A stretch of DNA of 45,917 bases from Streptomyces sparsogenes (GCF_001704635.1 NZ_MAXF01000025.1:1-45917), one strand, 5' to 3'. Counted from the first letter of the stretch, positions 10,751-19,489 are shown. Translations and numbers: made by a program. The notes: a model not told the origin generated them from the letters alone.

Positions 10751-12961
10751 TCAGGGTGCCGACAGGTGGAGCCGTTCCGGGAGCGGCCGGTGGGGATCGT
10801 CCCACAGCAGGGCCACGTGTCTGCCCGGGTGGCTCTCGTCGGCCTCGCTCGCCGAACGGAGCCTGCGCAGGTACTGGGGCAGGGACTTCAGCTGCTCGGC
10901 GCCGCCCAGCAGGGGCTCCAGTTCGGCCTCCGCCTCCGCCAGTTCCCGGGCCTTGTGCCAGACCATCACCGGGACTCCGCCGTACAGACAGGCTGTGAAG
11001 ACCTCTGCCCGGGCTCGCGCCGGAGTGGTCATCACCACGCCCGGTATGTCGTCGCGCGCCTGTAGGGCTCCGTAGACGAGCCTGCTCTTGTCCAGGTGGC
11101 CGGGCAGCCGGTAAAGATCGCCGGCGCTCGCCCCGTCGACCCGCTCCCATCGCCGCATCCACAGGTGGCGCTGGACCTCTCGGAGCTCGCCGCAGCGCAC
11201 GACCACGGGGAAGTCGGTGCCGAGGGAACGCTCGAAGGGGCCGGACGCGCCGAGCTGCCAGCAGTGCACGTCGAGCTCCAGGTCGGTGGGCTCCACGAAG
11301 AACTCCACCAGGGTCTCCTGAACGCGAGCGTGCCTGAGCAGGAGGTCGTCCAGGCCGCGCTGTATCTCCTCGACGGTCGAGGGGGTGTCGACCTTCGCCA
11401 GCGAGACGACCTCGTCGCCACGCCGCGACCAGACCTCATAGGCGCGCCGCTGGCCGGGGCCGCTCGGCCCGAGTCGTATCTGCAGCCGCTCGTCCACGGG
11501 TCCGGCCGCCCGGGCCCGGGCCGCCCGGTCCTCGGCTTCGGCGCGCCGGTCGTGCAAGGCTCCCTCCAGCCCCAGCCGGATGGCGCACCGCAGCGACCAG
11601 TCACGCAGATCGACCACCGGAGGGCCGTCGGCGGCGGCCGCGAACCGCTCGACCGCGCGAAGCAACTGCGGAAGCTGGTGGGGGCCGCAGGTCAGCTCTT
11701 CGAGCGCGTCGGCCAGGGGCGCCGGGACGGAGGCGGCGGGGAGGAACACGCCGGGGATCTCGGCACGGGCGGCCCCGGCGAAGTCGTCCATGGCAGCTGG
11801 GCTCAATTCGCCCAGCAGGCCCACAAGTTCATCGTACTCCGGGCAGGTGAGCCACTGCCCGGGCTGGAGGACGAAGCATGCCTCGCGGGCCAGGGAGAGG
11901 ATCGGTTCATCGGGCAGGGCCTCGCCGAGCGCGGCCAGGAGGGTCGCCGCTCCGTGACGGTGGCGCAGCGCCCAGTCGACCATGGCGTCCGTCGAGAGTT
12001 CCGCCGACGAGGGCGGCTCCTCGCCGAACGCGCCGCACAGCCGCGCGGCTACGCCCGCACGGCTGCCGGGGAAGGGGTCGCACAGCCGTCCGACTTCCAG
12101 AAGCAGTTGCCGCCGCGCGCGGCGGCGCGTCGGGTCGGATGGCCGTGGGGCCCAGGTGTACTCGCGCTCCCGCTGCCGCCAGTTGCTGACGGACACGGTG
12201 GGGAGCTGTCTGCTCCCCTCGTCCTCGCTCAGCCGGAGGAACTCGTCGTCGACCCCCTGCCACACCCGGTCGAGGTCCGGCGTCGCCCCGCCACCGGAGG
12301 CCGCGTGGAGCTGCCGTAAGAGCACGGAGGTGAACAGGCCGACGCGCTGTTGGTTCTTGGTGACACCCCCCGCCTGGCAGGCCCGCATCCAGAAGATCTG
12401 GCGGTCGTCGATGGTCTGCGGCTCAGTGGTGAGCGTGTCCGGGGTGTCGGCCAGCTCATGGGTGCCGGCGGGGAGGGCCTCACGACAGGCGTCGATGACG
12501 ACCGTGACCCTGTCCACACCGGAGGAATACGGCAGACAGTCCGTCCGCAGCAGGTGGACCAGATTCTCCGCGTCCAGCCCCTGGAGATCCGTGTCATGGG
12601 TCTCGGGATACAGCAGGCTCCACCGGCCGCCCCGCGCCTGCACGCCGTGCCCGGCCCAGTAGACCCACAGCCAGTCCCCGTCGATCTCGCGCAGTCCCTC
12701 CCGGAAGACCTTGCGCACATCGGCGCGGTCCGCCGGCCGGTAGGCGGGGTGCACCGCCTCCAGAGCCGCCTTGTTGTGCCCCAGGGGGGAGGCCAGCAGC
12801 TGGATGTTCTCCGCGGGGACGCCCTGTCCGGTCAGCCATTTCCACATCCCGATGGCGTCGTGCACCGGGCCGTCGAGGTTCAGGCCGTCGCCGCCGTTGT
12901 ACTGCTCGACCGCCACGATCACGGCATGGGTGCGGCTCCAGTCGTGTGTCACCTGCGTCAC
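10751..12961 (-). CDS. Caspase-like protease with VMAP-C domain
   Basis: 736 residues starting at ATG 12961, overlapping the hydrolase stop by 4 nt. Residues 10-265 form a caspase-like (peptidase C14) domain with the catalytic dyad His105 in VYWAGHG and Cys159 in VVIDAC; both are present. Residues 280-445 are two helical, effector-associated-like segments. Residues about 490-736 match the vWA-MoxR-associated protein C-terminal (VMAP-C) pattern: VEFFVEPTDLELDV..W, FPVVVRCGELRE, GVPVMVW and the terminal ALLWDDPHRPLPE. The protein should be a zymogen-like effector governed by the MoxR/vWA pair. Family identification rests on motif recognition; the VMAP-M part is less certain. Confidence 0.88.
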   Translation of the reverse strand: MTQVTHDWSRTHAVIVAVEQYNGGDGLNLDGPVHDAIGMWKWLTGQGVPAENIQLLASPLGHNKAALEAVHPAYRPADRADVRKVFREGLREIDGDWLWVYWAGHGVQARGGRWSLLYPETHDTDLQGLDAENLVHLLRTDCLPYSSGVDRVTVVIDACREALPAGTHELADTPDTLTTEPQTIDDRQIFWMRACQAGGVTKNQQRVGLFTSVLLRQLHAASGGGATPDLDRVWQGVDDEFLRLSEDEGSRQLPTVSVSNWRQREREYTWAPRPSDPTRRRARRQLLLEVGRLCDPFPGSRAGVAARLCGAFGEEPPSSAELSTDAMVDWALRHRHGAATLLAALGEALPDEPILSLAREACFVLQPGQWLTCPEYDELVGLLGELSPAAMDDFAGAARAEIPGVFLPAASVPAPLADALEELTCGPHQLPQLLRAVERFAAAADGPPVVDLRDWSLRCAIRLGLEGALHDRRAEAEDRAARARAAGPVDERLQIRLGPSGPGQRRAYEVWSRRGDEVVSLAKVDTPSTVEEIQRGLDDLLLRHARVQETLVEFFVEPTDLELDVHCWQLGASGPFERSLGTDFPVVVRCGELREVQRHLWMRRWERVDGASAGDLYRLPGHLDKSRLVYGALQARDDIPGVVMTTPARARAEVFTACLYGGVPVMVWHKARELAEAEAELEPLLGGAEQLKSLPQYLRRLRSASEADESHPGRHVALLWDDPHRPLPERLHLSAP

Positions 12962-14208
12962 CGCGGCAGCTCCGGGGCCAGCAGTTCGTACAGCCGCTGG
13001 TGGGCGAAGTACGAGGTGTGGGCGCGCGGAAAGGGCTGGCGGGTGTTGACGCGCAGGTCGGTGACCCGGTCGGGGAAGACCTTCTCGCCGACGAAGCCGA
13101 GCAGGTCGTGCTCGTCGTAGACGTTGATCCAGCGGGGGAAGGTGTCGGGCAGCGGCTCGTCGCGGCGCAGGGAGGTCAGCGCGTCCAGCTCGTAGAGGAA
13201 CGGCGCCTGCGAGCCGACCGTCACCAGCAGCCCGACCTCCGGCGGCGGCTCGGTGGCGTCCGCGAGGAGATCGACACAGGCGATACCGCCGAGGCTGTGG
13301 GCGAGCAGTACGACCGGCCCCCCACCGCTCTCGGCGGCCTCGCGCACCGCCGTGCGGATCGCGGCCCGCACACCGGCACCGCGCACCTGGTAGCGGAGGA
13401 TGTCGCCACTGGCCGGGACGGATCCGCCTGTGATCCGACCGCGATAGCGGTGGGCCAGCGAAGAGATCGGTGACAGGTAGGAGTTGAGCGCCCGCACGGC
13501 GATGCCCTTCGCCGCGCCGGCGACGGCTCCGCCCCGGTCGGTGCCGCCCAGCTGGTCGGTGAGCGCGCCGACGAGAGTGTCCCGGTCGGCGCCGTCCACG
13601 GGCAGCGGTTCGCCGGCGCCCTGCGGGCCCTCGGCCGACCGGACGGCCAGGGCGTAGACGGCGCGGGCCGCGATCCCCTCGATGCCGTCGGCCGGCGGCG
13701 TGCCTACCAGGGAGCGGGAGATCTCGTGGGCGACACGGCCGCCGGCCGCGCCGAGATGCGGCGCGAGATCGGCGGCCAGCTCGCCCAGGCCGCCCTCAGC
13801 GTCCGCCACGGCCCCGAGGCTCAGCCCGCGCACCTTGTCGGCGGTGTCCTGCCAGGGGTCCCGGCGCCCGGGCGTGTAGCCGACGCGCGCCACCCCGCCC
13901 CGCCGTGCCTTCGCGGCCTCCGCGTACTCCCGGAGCTCGGCGAGCGGATCGGCCTCCAGCAACGCCCAGACGGCCAGCGGGTCGTCCTCGTCCAGCGGGC
14001 CGTCGCCGCCGACACCCCGGTTCCGCGTCCGCACCGGGATGGACACACCACCGAGCCCCAGCGCGGCACCGTGCTCCTCGCCCCAGAAGCAGCGGAGGAC
14101 CCGGACATCGGCTCTCACCCGCCCCAGGCCGCTTGTCACCCGCGCGAAACTCTTCTCATAAGACGCGGCCCGGACCCCCGTGCCATGGACGAAGACGACG
14201 CTTGTCAC
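12958..14208 (-). CDS. Alpha/beta hydrolase (lipase-like), putative effector
   Basis: 416 residues, GTG start 14208 behind a GGGGGGAT Shine-Dalgarno. Motifs: VVFVHGTGVR at the N-terminus (oxyanion-hole HG), LLAHSLGGIA with nucleophile Ser305 (A-H-S-L-G-G instead of the usual G at the first position), an acidic DEHDLLGF near 365 and a C-terminal HTSYFAHQ that could supply the His. The region 60-290 is a large cap-like insertion. No signal peptide, so it should act inside the cell. It is the first gene of the VMAP operon and overlaps the caspase gene (ATGA); it is therefore a candidate second effector attacking lipids or ester-linked metabolites. Substrate unknown. Confidence 0.8.
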   Translation of the reverse strand: MTSVVFVHGTGVRAASYEKSFARVTSGLGRVRADVRVLRCFWGEEHGAALGLGGVSIPVRTRNRGVGGDGPLDEDDPLAVWALLEADPLAELREYAEAAKARRGGVARVGYTPGRRDPWQDTADKVRGLSLGAVADAEGGLGELAADLAPHLGAAGGRVAHEISRSLVGTPPADGIEGIAARAVYALAVRSAEGPQGAGEPLPVDGADRDTLVGALTDQLGGTDRGGAVAGAAKGIAVRALNSYLSPISSLAHRYRGRITGGSVPASGDILRYQVRGAGVRAAIRTAVREAAESGGGPVVLLAHSLGGIACVDLLADATEPPPEVGLLVTVGSQAPFLYELDALTSLRRDEPLPDTFPRWINVYDEHDLLGFVGEKVFPDRVTDLRVNTRQPFPRAHTSYFAHQRLYELLAPELPR

Positions 14209-14255
14209 CGATCCCCCCAGACCGTCCAGCTCCCCGCTGGGACCACGAACCCATC

Positions 14256-14261
14256 ACTGTA
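14256..14261 (-). promoter_or_regulatory. Candidate -10 element of the VMAP operon
   Basis: TACAGT on the minus strand, about 48 nt upstream of the hydrolase GTG and inside the 107-nt gap after dusB, fits a TAnnnT -10 box. No convincing -35 was found, so an alternative sigma factor or an activator may be needed. Confidence 0.3.
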
Positions 14262-14315
14262 ACGTGTCATGCCCTCACAGGACCGGGTCACCCGCCGGGT
14301 GTGTCGCGGCCCCGG

Positions 14316-15449
14316 TCACCCGCCCGAGGTGTCCAGCTCCGCGTCCGCGCTGACGCCCGCGCAGTCGTACGGGTCGTCCAGCCAGCCGTCGGGCAGGACG
14401 ACCCGGTTGCGGCCGGAGGTGCGGCCGCGCGGGCCGTCCGCGCCCGCCGGCCACTCCTGGTCCAGGTCCAGCTCGGCGAGGAGGGCGTCGAGCTCGGCCA
14501 GGGAGGAGGTGATCGCCAGGCGCTTGCGCATCTCGGAGCCCACCGAGAAGCCCTTGGTGTACCAGGCGACGTGCTTGCGGAAGTCGATGACGCCGCGCTC
14601 CTCGTCCTCCAGCCACTCGGCCAGCAGCTCGGCGTGGCGCCGCATGACCGCCGCGACCTCCCTGAGGGTGGGCCGGGCCGGTGCGCCGCCGCCCTCGAAG
14701 GCCGCGACCAGGTCGCCGAACAGCCACGGCCGGCCCAGGCAGCCGCGCCCCACGACCACGCCGTCGCAGCCCGTCTCGCGCATCATGCGCATGGCGTCGT
14801 CCGCCGACCAGATGTCGCCGTTGCCCAGCACCGGGATCTCGGGGACGGACTCCTTCAGCCGGGCGATGGCGTCCCAGTCGGCCGTGCCGCCGTAGTGCTG
14901 CGCCGCCGTACGGCCGTGCAGGGCGATGGCCGTCACGCCCTCCTCCACCGCGATGCGGCCCGCGTCGAGGTAGGTGATGTGGTCGTCGTCGATGCCCTTG
15001 CGCATCTTCATCGTCACCGGCAGCGAGCCGGCGCCGGTCACGGCCTCGCGCAGGATCGAGCGCAGCAGGTTGCGCTTGTACGGGAGCGCCGAGCCGCCGC
15101 CCTTGCGGGTGACCTTGGGGACCGGGCAGCCGAAGTTCAGGTCGATGTGGTCGGCCAGGTCCTCGTCGACGATCATCCGTACGGCCTTGCCGACGGTCAC
15201 CGGGTCCACGCCGTACAGCTGGATGGAGCGGGGCTTCTCGGAGCCGTCGAAGTGGATCAGCCGCATGGTCTTGGCGTCGCGCTCGACCAGCGCCCGCGTC
15301 GTGATCATCTCGCTGACGAACAGCCCCTTGCCCCCGCTGAACTCGCGGCAGAGGGTGCGGAACGGCGCGTTGGTGATCCCGGCCATGGGCGCGAGCACCA
15401 CCGGCGGGGTCACCGTGTGCGGTCCGATCTGCAGCTGCGTGGCGGTCAT
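14316..15449 (-). CDS. dusB: tRNA-dihydrouridine synthase
   Basis: 377 residues. An FMN-dependent enzyme that reduces uridines in the tRNA D-loop. It has the TIM-barrel signature VLAPMAGITNAPFR (19-31), the active-site NFGCPVPKVTRKGGGSAL with catalytic Cys108, TMKMRKG, ALHGRTAAQHYGG and VLGNGDIW / VVGRGCLGRPWLF for flavin phosphate binding. All are intact. It is a housekeeping gene in this position in Streptomyces and probably monocistronic; the accessory VMAP operon begins 107 nt downstream on the same strand, and the MFS gene at 15614 is divergent. No good terminator was seen after it, so some read-through into the VMAP operon is possible. Confidence 0.95.
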   Translation of the reverse strand: MTATQLQIGPHTVTPPVVLAPMAGITNAPFRTLCREFSGGKGLFVSEMITTRALVERDAKTMRLIHFDGSEKPRSIQLYGVDPVTVGKAVRMIVDEDLADHIDLNFGCPVPKVTRKGGGSALPYKRNLLRSILREAVTGAGSLPVTMKMRKGIDDDHITYLDAGRIAVEEGVTAIALHGRTAAQHYGGTADWDAIARLKESVPEIPVLGNGDIWSADDAMRMMRETGCDGVVVGRGCLGRPWLFGDLVAAFEGGGAPARPTLREVAAVMRRHAELLAEWLEDEERGVIDFRKHVAWYTKGFSVGSEMRKRLAITSSLAELDALLAELDLDQEWPAGADGPRGRTSGRNRVVLPDGWLDDPYDCAGVSADAELDTSGG

Positions 15450-15521
15450 GGAAGGGGCGTCCTCGGGTATCTCTCGGGTATGCGGTCAGGGCGGCGGACT
15501 TCTCATTGTCCCGCACGCCCG

Positions 15522-15584
15522 GACCCGGATGCGCCGGGCCCGGATGACGGCCCGACCCGGATGCGCCGGACCGGATGACGGCCC
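15522..15584 (+). repeat. Two tandem 31-32 bp repeats upstream of an MFS gene
   Basis: Copy 1 at 15522-15553 and copy 2 at 15554-15584 are adjacent and differ by about one base and one deletion; a partial third unit (GCCCGGAT) follows. Each unit itself contains two CCGGATG half-repeats. They lie 30-90 nt before the MFS start, where operators are expected. Confidence 0.75.
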
Positions 15585-15613
15585 GGCCCGGATTGTGGAT
15601 GTAGCGTTCAAAC

Positions 15614-17068
15614 ATGCCTGAGCTGAGCCACCGCCGGCGCATGCTCGTGCTGGCGATCTGCTGCATGAGCCTGCTGCTCGTCAGCCTCGACAACACGGTC
15701 CTCAATGTCGCCCTGCCCTCGATGCGGCGTGAGCTGCACGCCTCCGTCTCCGGGATGCAGTGGACGATCGACGCGTACACGCTGGTCGTCGCCGCGCTGC
15801 TGATGCTCGCGGGCTCGACGGCGGACCGGGTCGGGCGCAAGCGCACCTTCCAGACCGGCCTGGTGGTCTTCACCCTCGGCTCCGCGCTGTGCAGCCTCGC
15901 GCCGAACCTGGAGGCGCTGGTGGCCTTCCGGATGGTGCAGGCGGTCGGCGGCTCGATGCTCAACCCCGTCGCGATGTCGGTCATCGCCAACACCTTCACC
16001 GAGCCCAAGGAGCGGGCCCGGGCGATCGGGGTGTGGGGCGGGGTCGTCGGCATCAGCATGGCGGCCGGGCCGCTGGTGGGCGGGGTGCTGGTGCAGTCGG
16101 TCGGCTGGCGCTCGATCTTCTGGCTCAATCTGCCGATAGGGCTCGCGGCCGTGATGCTGACCGCCCGGTACGTGCCCGAGTCGCGCGCCCCGCGGCCGCG
16201 CCGGGCCGATCCGGTGGGCCAGCTCCTGGTGATCACGCTGCTCGGCTCGCTCACGTACGCCATCATCGAGGCGCCCGACCGGGGCTGGGGCTCGCCGCTG
16301 ATCGCCGTGTGCGCCGCGGTCGCGGCCGGCTCGCTGGCCGGGCTCGTGGCGTACGAGCGCCGCCGCGCCGAGCCGCTGATCGAGCTGCGCTTCTTCCACA
16401 GCGTGCCCTTCAGCGGGGCCACGGTCATAGCGGTGAGCGCCTTCGCGGCGCTGAGCGGCTTCCTGTTCCTGAACACGCTGTACCTCCAGGACGCGCGCGG
16501 GCTCAACGCGCTGCACGCCGGGCTGTGGATGCTGCCGATGGCGGCCATGTGCTTCGTGTTCGCGCCGCTGTCCGGGCGGCTGGTCGGCAGCCGCGGGCCG
16601 CGGCTGCCGCTGCTGCTGGCCGGGGCGGCGATGGGGATGAGCGGGGTGCTGTTCGCGGCCTTCGACGCCCAGGCCACCGACGGCCTGCTGCTGGCCGGGT
16701 ATGTGCTGTTCGGCATCGGCTTCGGCCTGGTCAACGCGCCCATCACCAACACGGCGGTGTCCGGCATGCCGCGCACCCAGGCCGGGGTCGCGGCCGCCGT
16801 GGCCTCCACCAGCCGCCAGGTGGGCGCCTCGCTGGGAGTCGCGGTGATCGGCGCGGTGCTGTCCTCCGGGGCGTCGGGCAGCGCCGCCCGCTTCACCGAG
16901 GCGGCCCGCCCCGCCTGGTGGATCATCGCCGGGTGCGGGGCCGCCGTGCTGCTGCTCGGGGTGGTGACCACGGGCCGCTGGGCGGCCGCCACCGCCCGGC
17001 GCGCCGCCACGCTCTTCGGCGACGAGGAGCGCGCGCCCGCTCAGACCTCGGCGAGCACCAGCGCGTGA
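15614..17068 (+). CDS. MFS drug:H+ antiporter (DHA2 type, 14 TM)
   Basis: 484 residues. Multidrug-type efflux pump of the 14-TM DHA2 family. Motif D1-like LDNTVLNVALP (27-37) in TM1, motif A-like GSTADRVGRKR between TM2 and TM3, and motif C-like GVVGISMAAGPLVGG in TM5 are clear. No Shine-Dalgarno precedes ATG 15614; TAGCGT at 15602-15607 ends 7 nt before it, so the transcript may be leaderless. The 3' end overlaps the convergent MmyB-type regulator gene by 28 nt (17041-17068). Substrate is unknown; the tandem repeats upstream suggest control by a dedicated regulator. Confidence 0.92.
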   Translation: MPELSHRRRMLVLAICCMSLLLVSLDNTVLNVALPSMRRELHASVSGMQWTIDAYTLVVAALLMLAGSTADRVGRKRTFQTGLVVFTLGSALCSLAPNLEALVAFRMVQAVGGSMLNPVAMSVIANTFTEPKERARAIGVWGGVVGISMAAGPLVGGVLVQSVGWRSIFWLNLPIGLAAVMLTARYVPESRAPRPRRADPVGQLLVITLLGSLTYAIIEAPDRGWGSPLIAVCAAVAAGSLAGLVAYERRRAEPLIELRFFHSVPFSGATVIAVSAFAALSGFLFLNTLYLQDARGLNALHAGLWMLPMAAMCFVFAPLSGRLVGSRGPRLPLLLAGAAMGMSGVLFAAFDAQATDGLLLAGYVLFGIGFGLVNAPITNTAVSGMPRTQAGVAAAVASTSRQVGASLGVAVIGAVLSSGASGSAARFTEAARPAWWIIAGCGAAVLLLGVVTTGRWAAATARRAATLFGDEERAPAQTSASTSA

Positions 17069-17934
17069 AGCTTCTCCAGGCGCTCGTGCGACTCGCCGTC
17101 CACCGGGGTGTAGACCGTCACCTTCGGTCCCGGGTTCGGGCCGGTCCACAGGGTGGTGGCGGTGAGCCGGAGCAGGCCCACCCGCGCCTGGCGGAAGACC
17201 TTGACCTTGTTGCTCGGCCGCAGCACCTCGTGCCGGGCCCAGACCTCGCGGAACTCGGGCGAGGCGTCCTGGCACCGCTTCAGCAGCGCCTTCCACGCCG
17301 GCTCGGCCAGGTGCTCGGCCATCGAGGCCCGGTACTTGGCGGCCATTCCCCGGATCGTCTCCTCCCGGTCGGCCATGCTGTCGCGCCAGCCGGGGTGGGT
17401 GAGGGCCAGCCACAGACAGTTGCGGTCCTCCGGGGGCACCGCGTCCATGTCACACAGCAGCCGCCCGTAGGTGCGGTTGTACGCGACGATGTCGAACCGC
17501 GAGTTCTGCACACAGGCCGGGAACGGCTCGAGCTGCTCCAGCATCAGCCGCAGCGCGGGCGTCACGCCCGTGCACTCGTTGCCGGGGCTCGGATCCACGG
17601 CCCCCGCCAGCGCGAACAGGTGCTCGCGCTCGCTGCGGTCCAGCAGCAGCGCGCGGGCGATGGAGTCGAGGACCTGCGCGGAGACGTGGATGTCCCTCGC
17701 CTGTTCGAGCCACGTGTACCAGGTGACCCCCACCGCGGCGAGCTGGGCGACCTCCTCGCGGCGCAGCCCGGGCGTGCGCCTGCGCGGGCCGCGCACCAGG
17801 CCGACCTGCTCGGGGGTGATCCGCTCGCGCCGGCTGCGCAGGAACGCCGCCAGCTCGCCCCGGCGCACGTCCCCGTCTGCGGGCCGTACGGCGGTCACGG
17901 ACTGTACGGCGGTCTCCTGCACCATCGTGGTCAT
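17041..17934 (-). CDS. XRE-family regulator with MmyB-type ligand domain
   Basis: 297 residues. N-terminal HTH at about 25-95 (LAAFLRSRRERITPEQVG ... GLRREEVAQLAAVGVTWYTWLEQ) followed by the MmyB-like PAS-related domain that binds small lipophilic ligands (ARALLLDRSEREHLFALAG, NRTYGRLLCDMDAVP...NCLWL). This family commonly represses a neighbouring transporter or dehydrogenase gene. Here it is divergent from the MFS gene at 18036, with paired CTGGTACC sites between them, and convergent with the other MFS gene. ATG 17934 is chosen; ATG 17925 is also possible because the Shine-Dalgarno spacing fits neither perfectly. Confidence 0.92.
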   Translation of the reverse strand: MTTMVQETAVQSVTAVRPADGDVRRGELAAFLRSRRERITPEQVGLVRGPRRRTPGLRREEVAQLAAVGVTWYTWLEQARDIHVSAQVLDSIARALLLDRSEREHLFALAGAVDPSPGNECTGVTPALRLMLEQLEPFPACVQNSRFDIVAYNRTYGRLLCDMDAVPPEDRNCLWLALTHPGWRDSMADREETIRGMAAKYRASMAEHLAEPAWKALLKRCQDASPEFREVWARHEVLRPSNKVKVFRQARVGLLRLTATTLWTGPNPGPKVTVYTPVDGESHERLEKLHALVLAEV

Positions 17935-17963
17935 GGCTCCAGGGTGCCGGAAGACTCAGCCGG

Positions 17964-18006
17964 TTGCCAGGTAGTTCTGGTACCAGGATAAGAACACTCT
18001 GGTACC
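17964..18006. promoter_or_regulatory. Promoter and operator of the MmyB-type/MFS divergon
   Basis: TTGCCA (17964-17969), a 17-nt spacer, and GATAAG (17987-17992) form a plausible plus-strand promoter. A perfect palindrome CTGGTACCAG (17977-17986) lies inside the spacer, and CTGGTACC recurs at 17999-18006, 22 bp (two helical turns) downstream. The placement is typical of repression. Confidence 0.6.
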
Positions 18007-18035
18007 CGTCTGAGCGGGGCGGGATCGTCGTATCC

Positions 18036-19484
18036 GTGAGCCAGACAACCCTCCGTACCCAGAACCCCGCCCCCGCGGAAACCAGAACCCCGACCGGCGC
18101 CGGCGGCGCGCTGACCGCCCTCGGGCTGTTCACCGTCCTGCTCGGCGGGTCCCTCCCCCTCATCGACTTCTTCATCGTCAACGTCGCCCTGCCCGCCATG
18201 GACCGCGATCTGAACGCGGGCCCCGCGCTGCTGGAGCTGGTGGTCGCCGGGTACGGCGTCGCGTACGCCGTGCTGCTGGTCCTCGGCGGCCGGCTGGGCG
18301 ACACCTTCGGCCGGCGCAGGCTCTTCCTCGCCGGAATGGCCGCCTTCGGGCTGACCTCCCTCGTCTGCGGTCTGGCGCCGGACGCGTGGAGCCTGGTGGC
18401 GGGCCGGGTGGCGCAGGGCGCCTCGGCGGCGCTGCTGCTCCCCCAGGTGCTCGCGACGATCCACTCCACCACCTCCGGGCCGCGCCGCGCCCGCGCGGTG
18501 AGCCTGTACGGCGCCACGGCCGGCCTGGCCATGGTGGCCGGGCAGATCCTCGGCGGTGTGCTGGTGGCCGCCGACCTCGCGGGCACCGGGTGGCGCGCGG
18601 TCTTCCTGGTCAATGTGCCGGTCGCGCTGGCCGGGCTGGTCCTCGCGGCCCGTACGGTGCCGGAGACCCGCTCCGAGCGGCCCGCGCCGGTCGATGTGCC
18701 GGGCACCGGGCTGCTGGCCCTCGCCCTGGTGGCGCTGCTGCTGCCGCTGACCGAGGGCCGCGCGGCGGGCTGGCCGCTGTGGACCTGGCTGCTGCTGGGC
18801 ACCTTCCCCGTCGCGGCCGCCGCCTTCTACGCCGTCGAGCGGCGCCTGGAGTCCCGCGGGCGCGTCCCGCTGCTGCCGCCGAGCCTGTTCGCGCTGCGCG
18901 GGCTGCGCCGGGGCCTGCTGATGATCCTGCCGTTCGGCGTGGGCTTCGGCGGCTTCATGTTCGTCATCGCGGTCGCCCTGCAGCAGGGCCTGCGCTACGG
19001 GCCCGTCGAGGCCGGCCTGGCGCTCACGCCGATGGCCGTGACCTTCTTCGTGGCCTCGCTGATGGGGCCGCGCCTGGTGAGCCGCTACGGCGGCCGGGTG
19101 GTGACGGCGGGGGCGGTGATCCAGGCCGTGGGCCTCGTGCTGCTGATGCTGGCCGTCCACCGGGGCTGGACCGACCTGTCGCTGACCGACCTGCTCCCCG
19201 GCATCGCGGTGGCCGGCTTCGGCCAGGGGCTGCAGCTTCCGGTGTTGATCCGCAGCGTCCTCGCCGAGGTCCCCGCCGAGCGGGCCGGGGTCGGCAGCGG
19301 CGTGATGGTCACCACCCAGCAGTCGGCGCTGGCCCTGGGCGTGGCCACGCTCGGCACGCTCTTCGTCTCGCTGGCCCCGTCCGTGGGCATGGGGGACGCG
19401 CTGGTCAGGACGCTGGCCCTGCAGCTCGCGGCGATCGTGGTGACCGGGCTGCTGAGCCTGCGGCTGCCGCGGGCGCTGGGGTGA
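18036..19484 (+). CDS. MFS exporter (14-TM DHA2 type)
   Basis: 482 residues from GTG 18036 (VSQTTLRTQNPAP); the upstream reading frame would run through the promoter, so the internal GTG is chosen despite a weak Shine-Dalgarno. The protein has LIDFFIVNVALPAMD in TM1 (D1-type motif), GGRLGDTFGRRR (motif A) and AGLAMVAGQILGG (motif C), with about 14 hydrophobic segments. It is divergent from the MmyB-type regulator gene and likely its target, so export of a compound sensed by that regulator is the expected role. The two MFS proteins of this locus are clearly different and not a recent duplication. Confidence 0.92.
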   Translation: MSQTTLRTQNPAPAETRTPTGAGGALTALGLFTVLLGGSLPLIDFFIVNVALPAMDRDLNAGPALLELVVAGYGVAYAVLLVLGGRLGDTFGRRRLFLAGMAAFGLTSLVCGLAPDAWSLVAGRVAQGASAALLLPQVLATIHSTTSGPRRARAVSLYGATAGLAMVAGQILGGVLVAADLAGTGWRAVFLVNVPVALAGLVLAARTVPETRSERPAPVDVPGTGLLALALVALLLPLTEGRAAGWPLWTWLLLGTFPVAAAAFYAVERRLESRGRVPLLPPSLFALRGLRRGLLMILPFGVGFGGFMFVIAVALQQGLRYGPVEAGLALTPMAVTFFVASLMGPRLVSRYGGRVVTAGAVIQAVGLVLLMLAVHRGWTDLSLTDLLPGIAVAGFGQGLQLPVLIRSVLAEVPAERAGVGSGVMVTTQQSALALGVATLGTLFVSLAPSVGMGDALVRTLALQLAAIVVTGLLSLRLPRALG

Positions 19485-19489
19485 GCGGG

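Noticed and set aside
17041..17068. Mis-called end of one of two overlapping convergent genes
   Set aside because: Both reading frames keep family-like C-termini and no alternative stop exists; the 28-nt tail-to-tail overlap is accepted.
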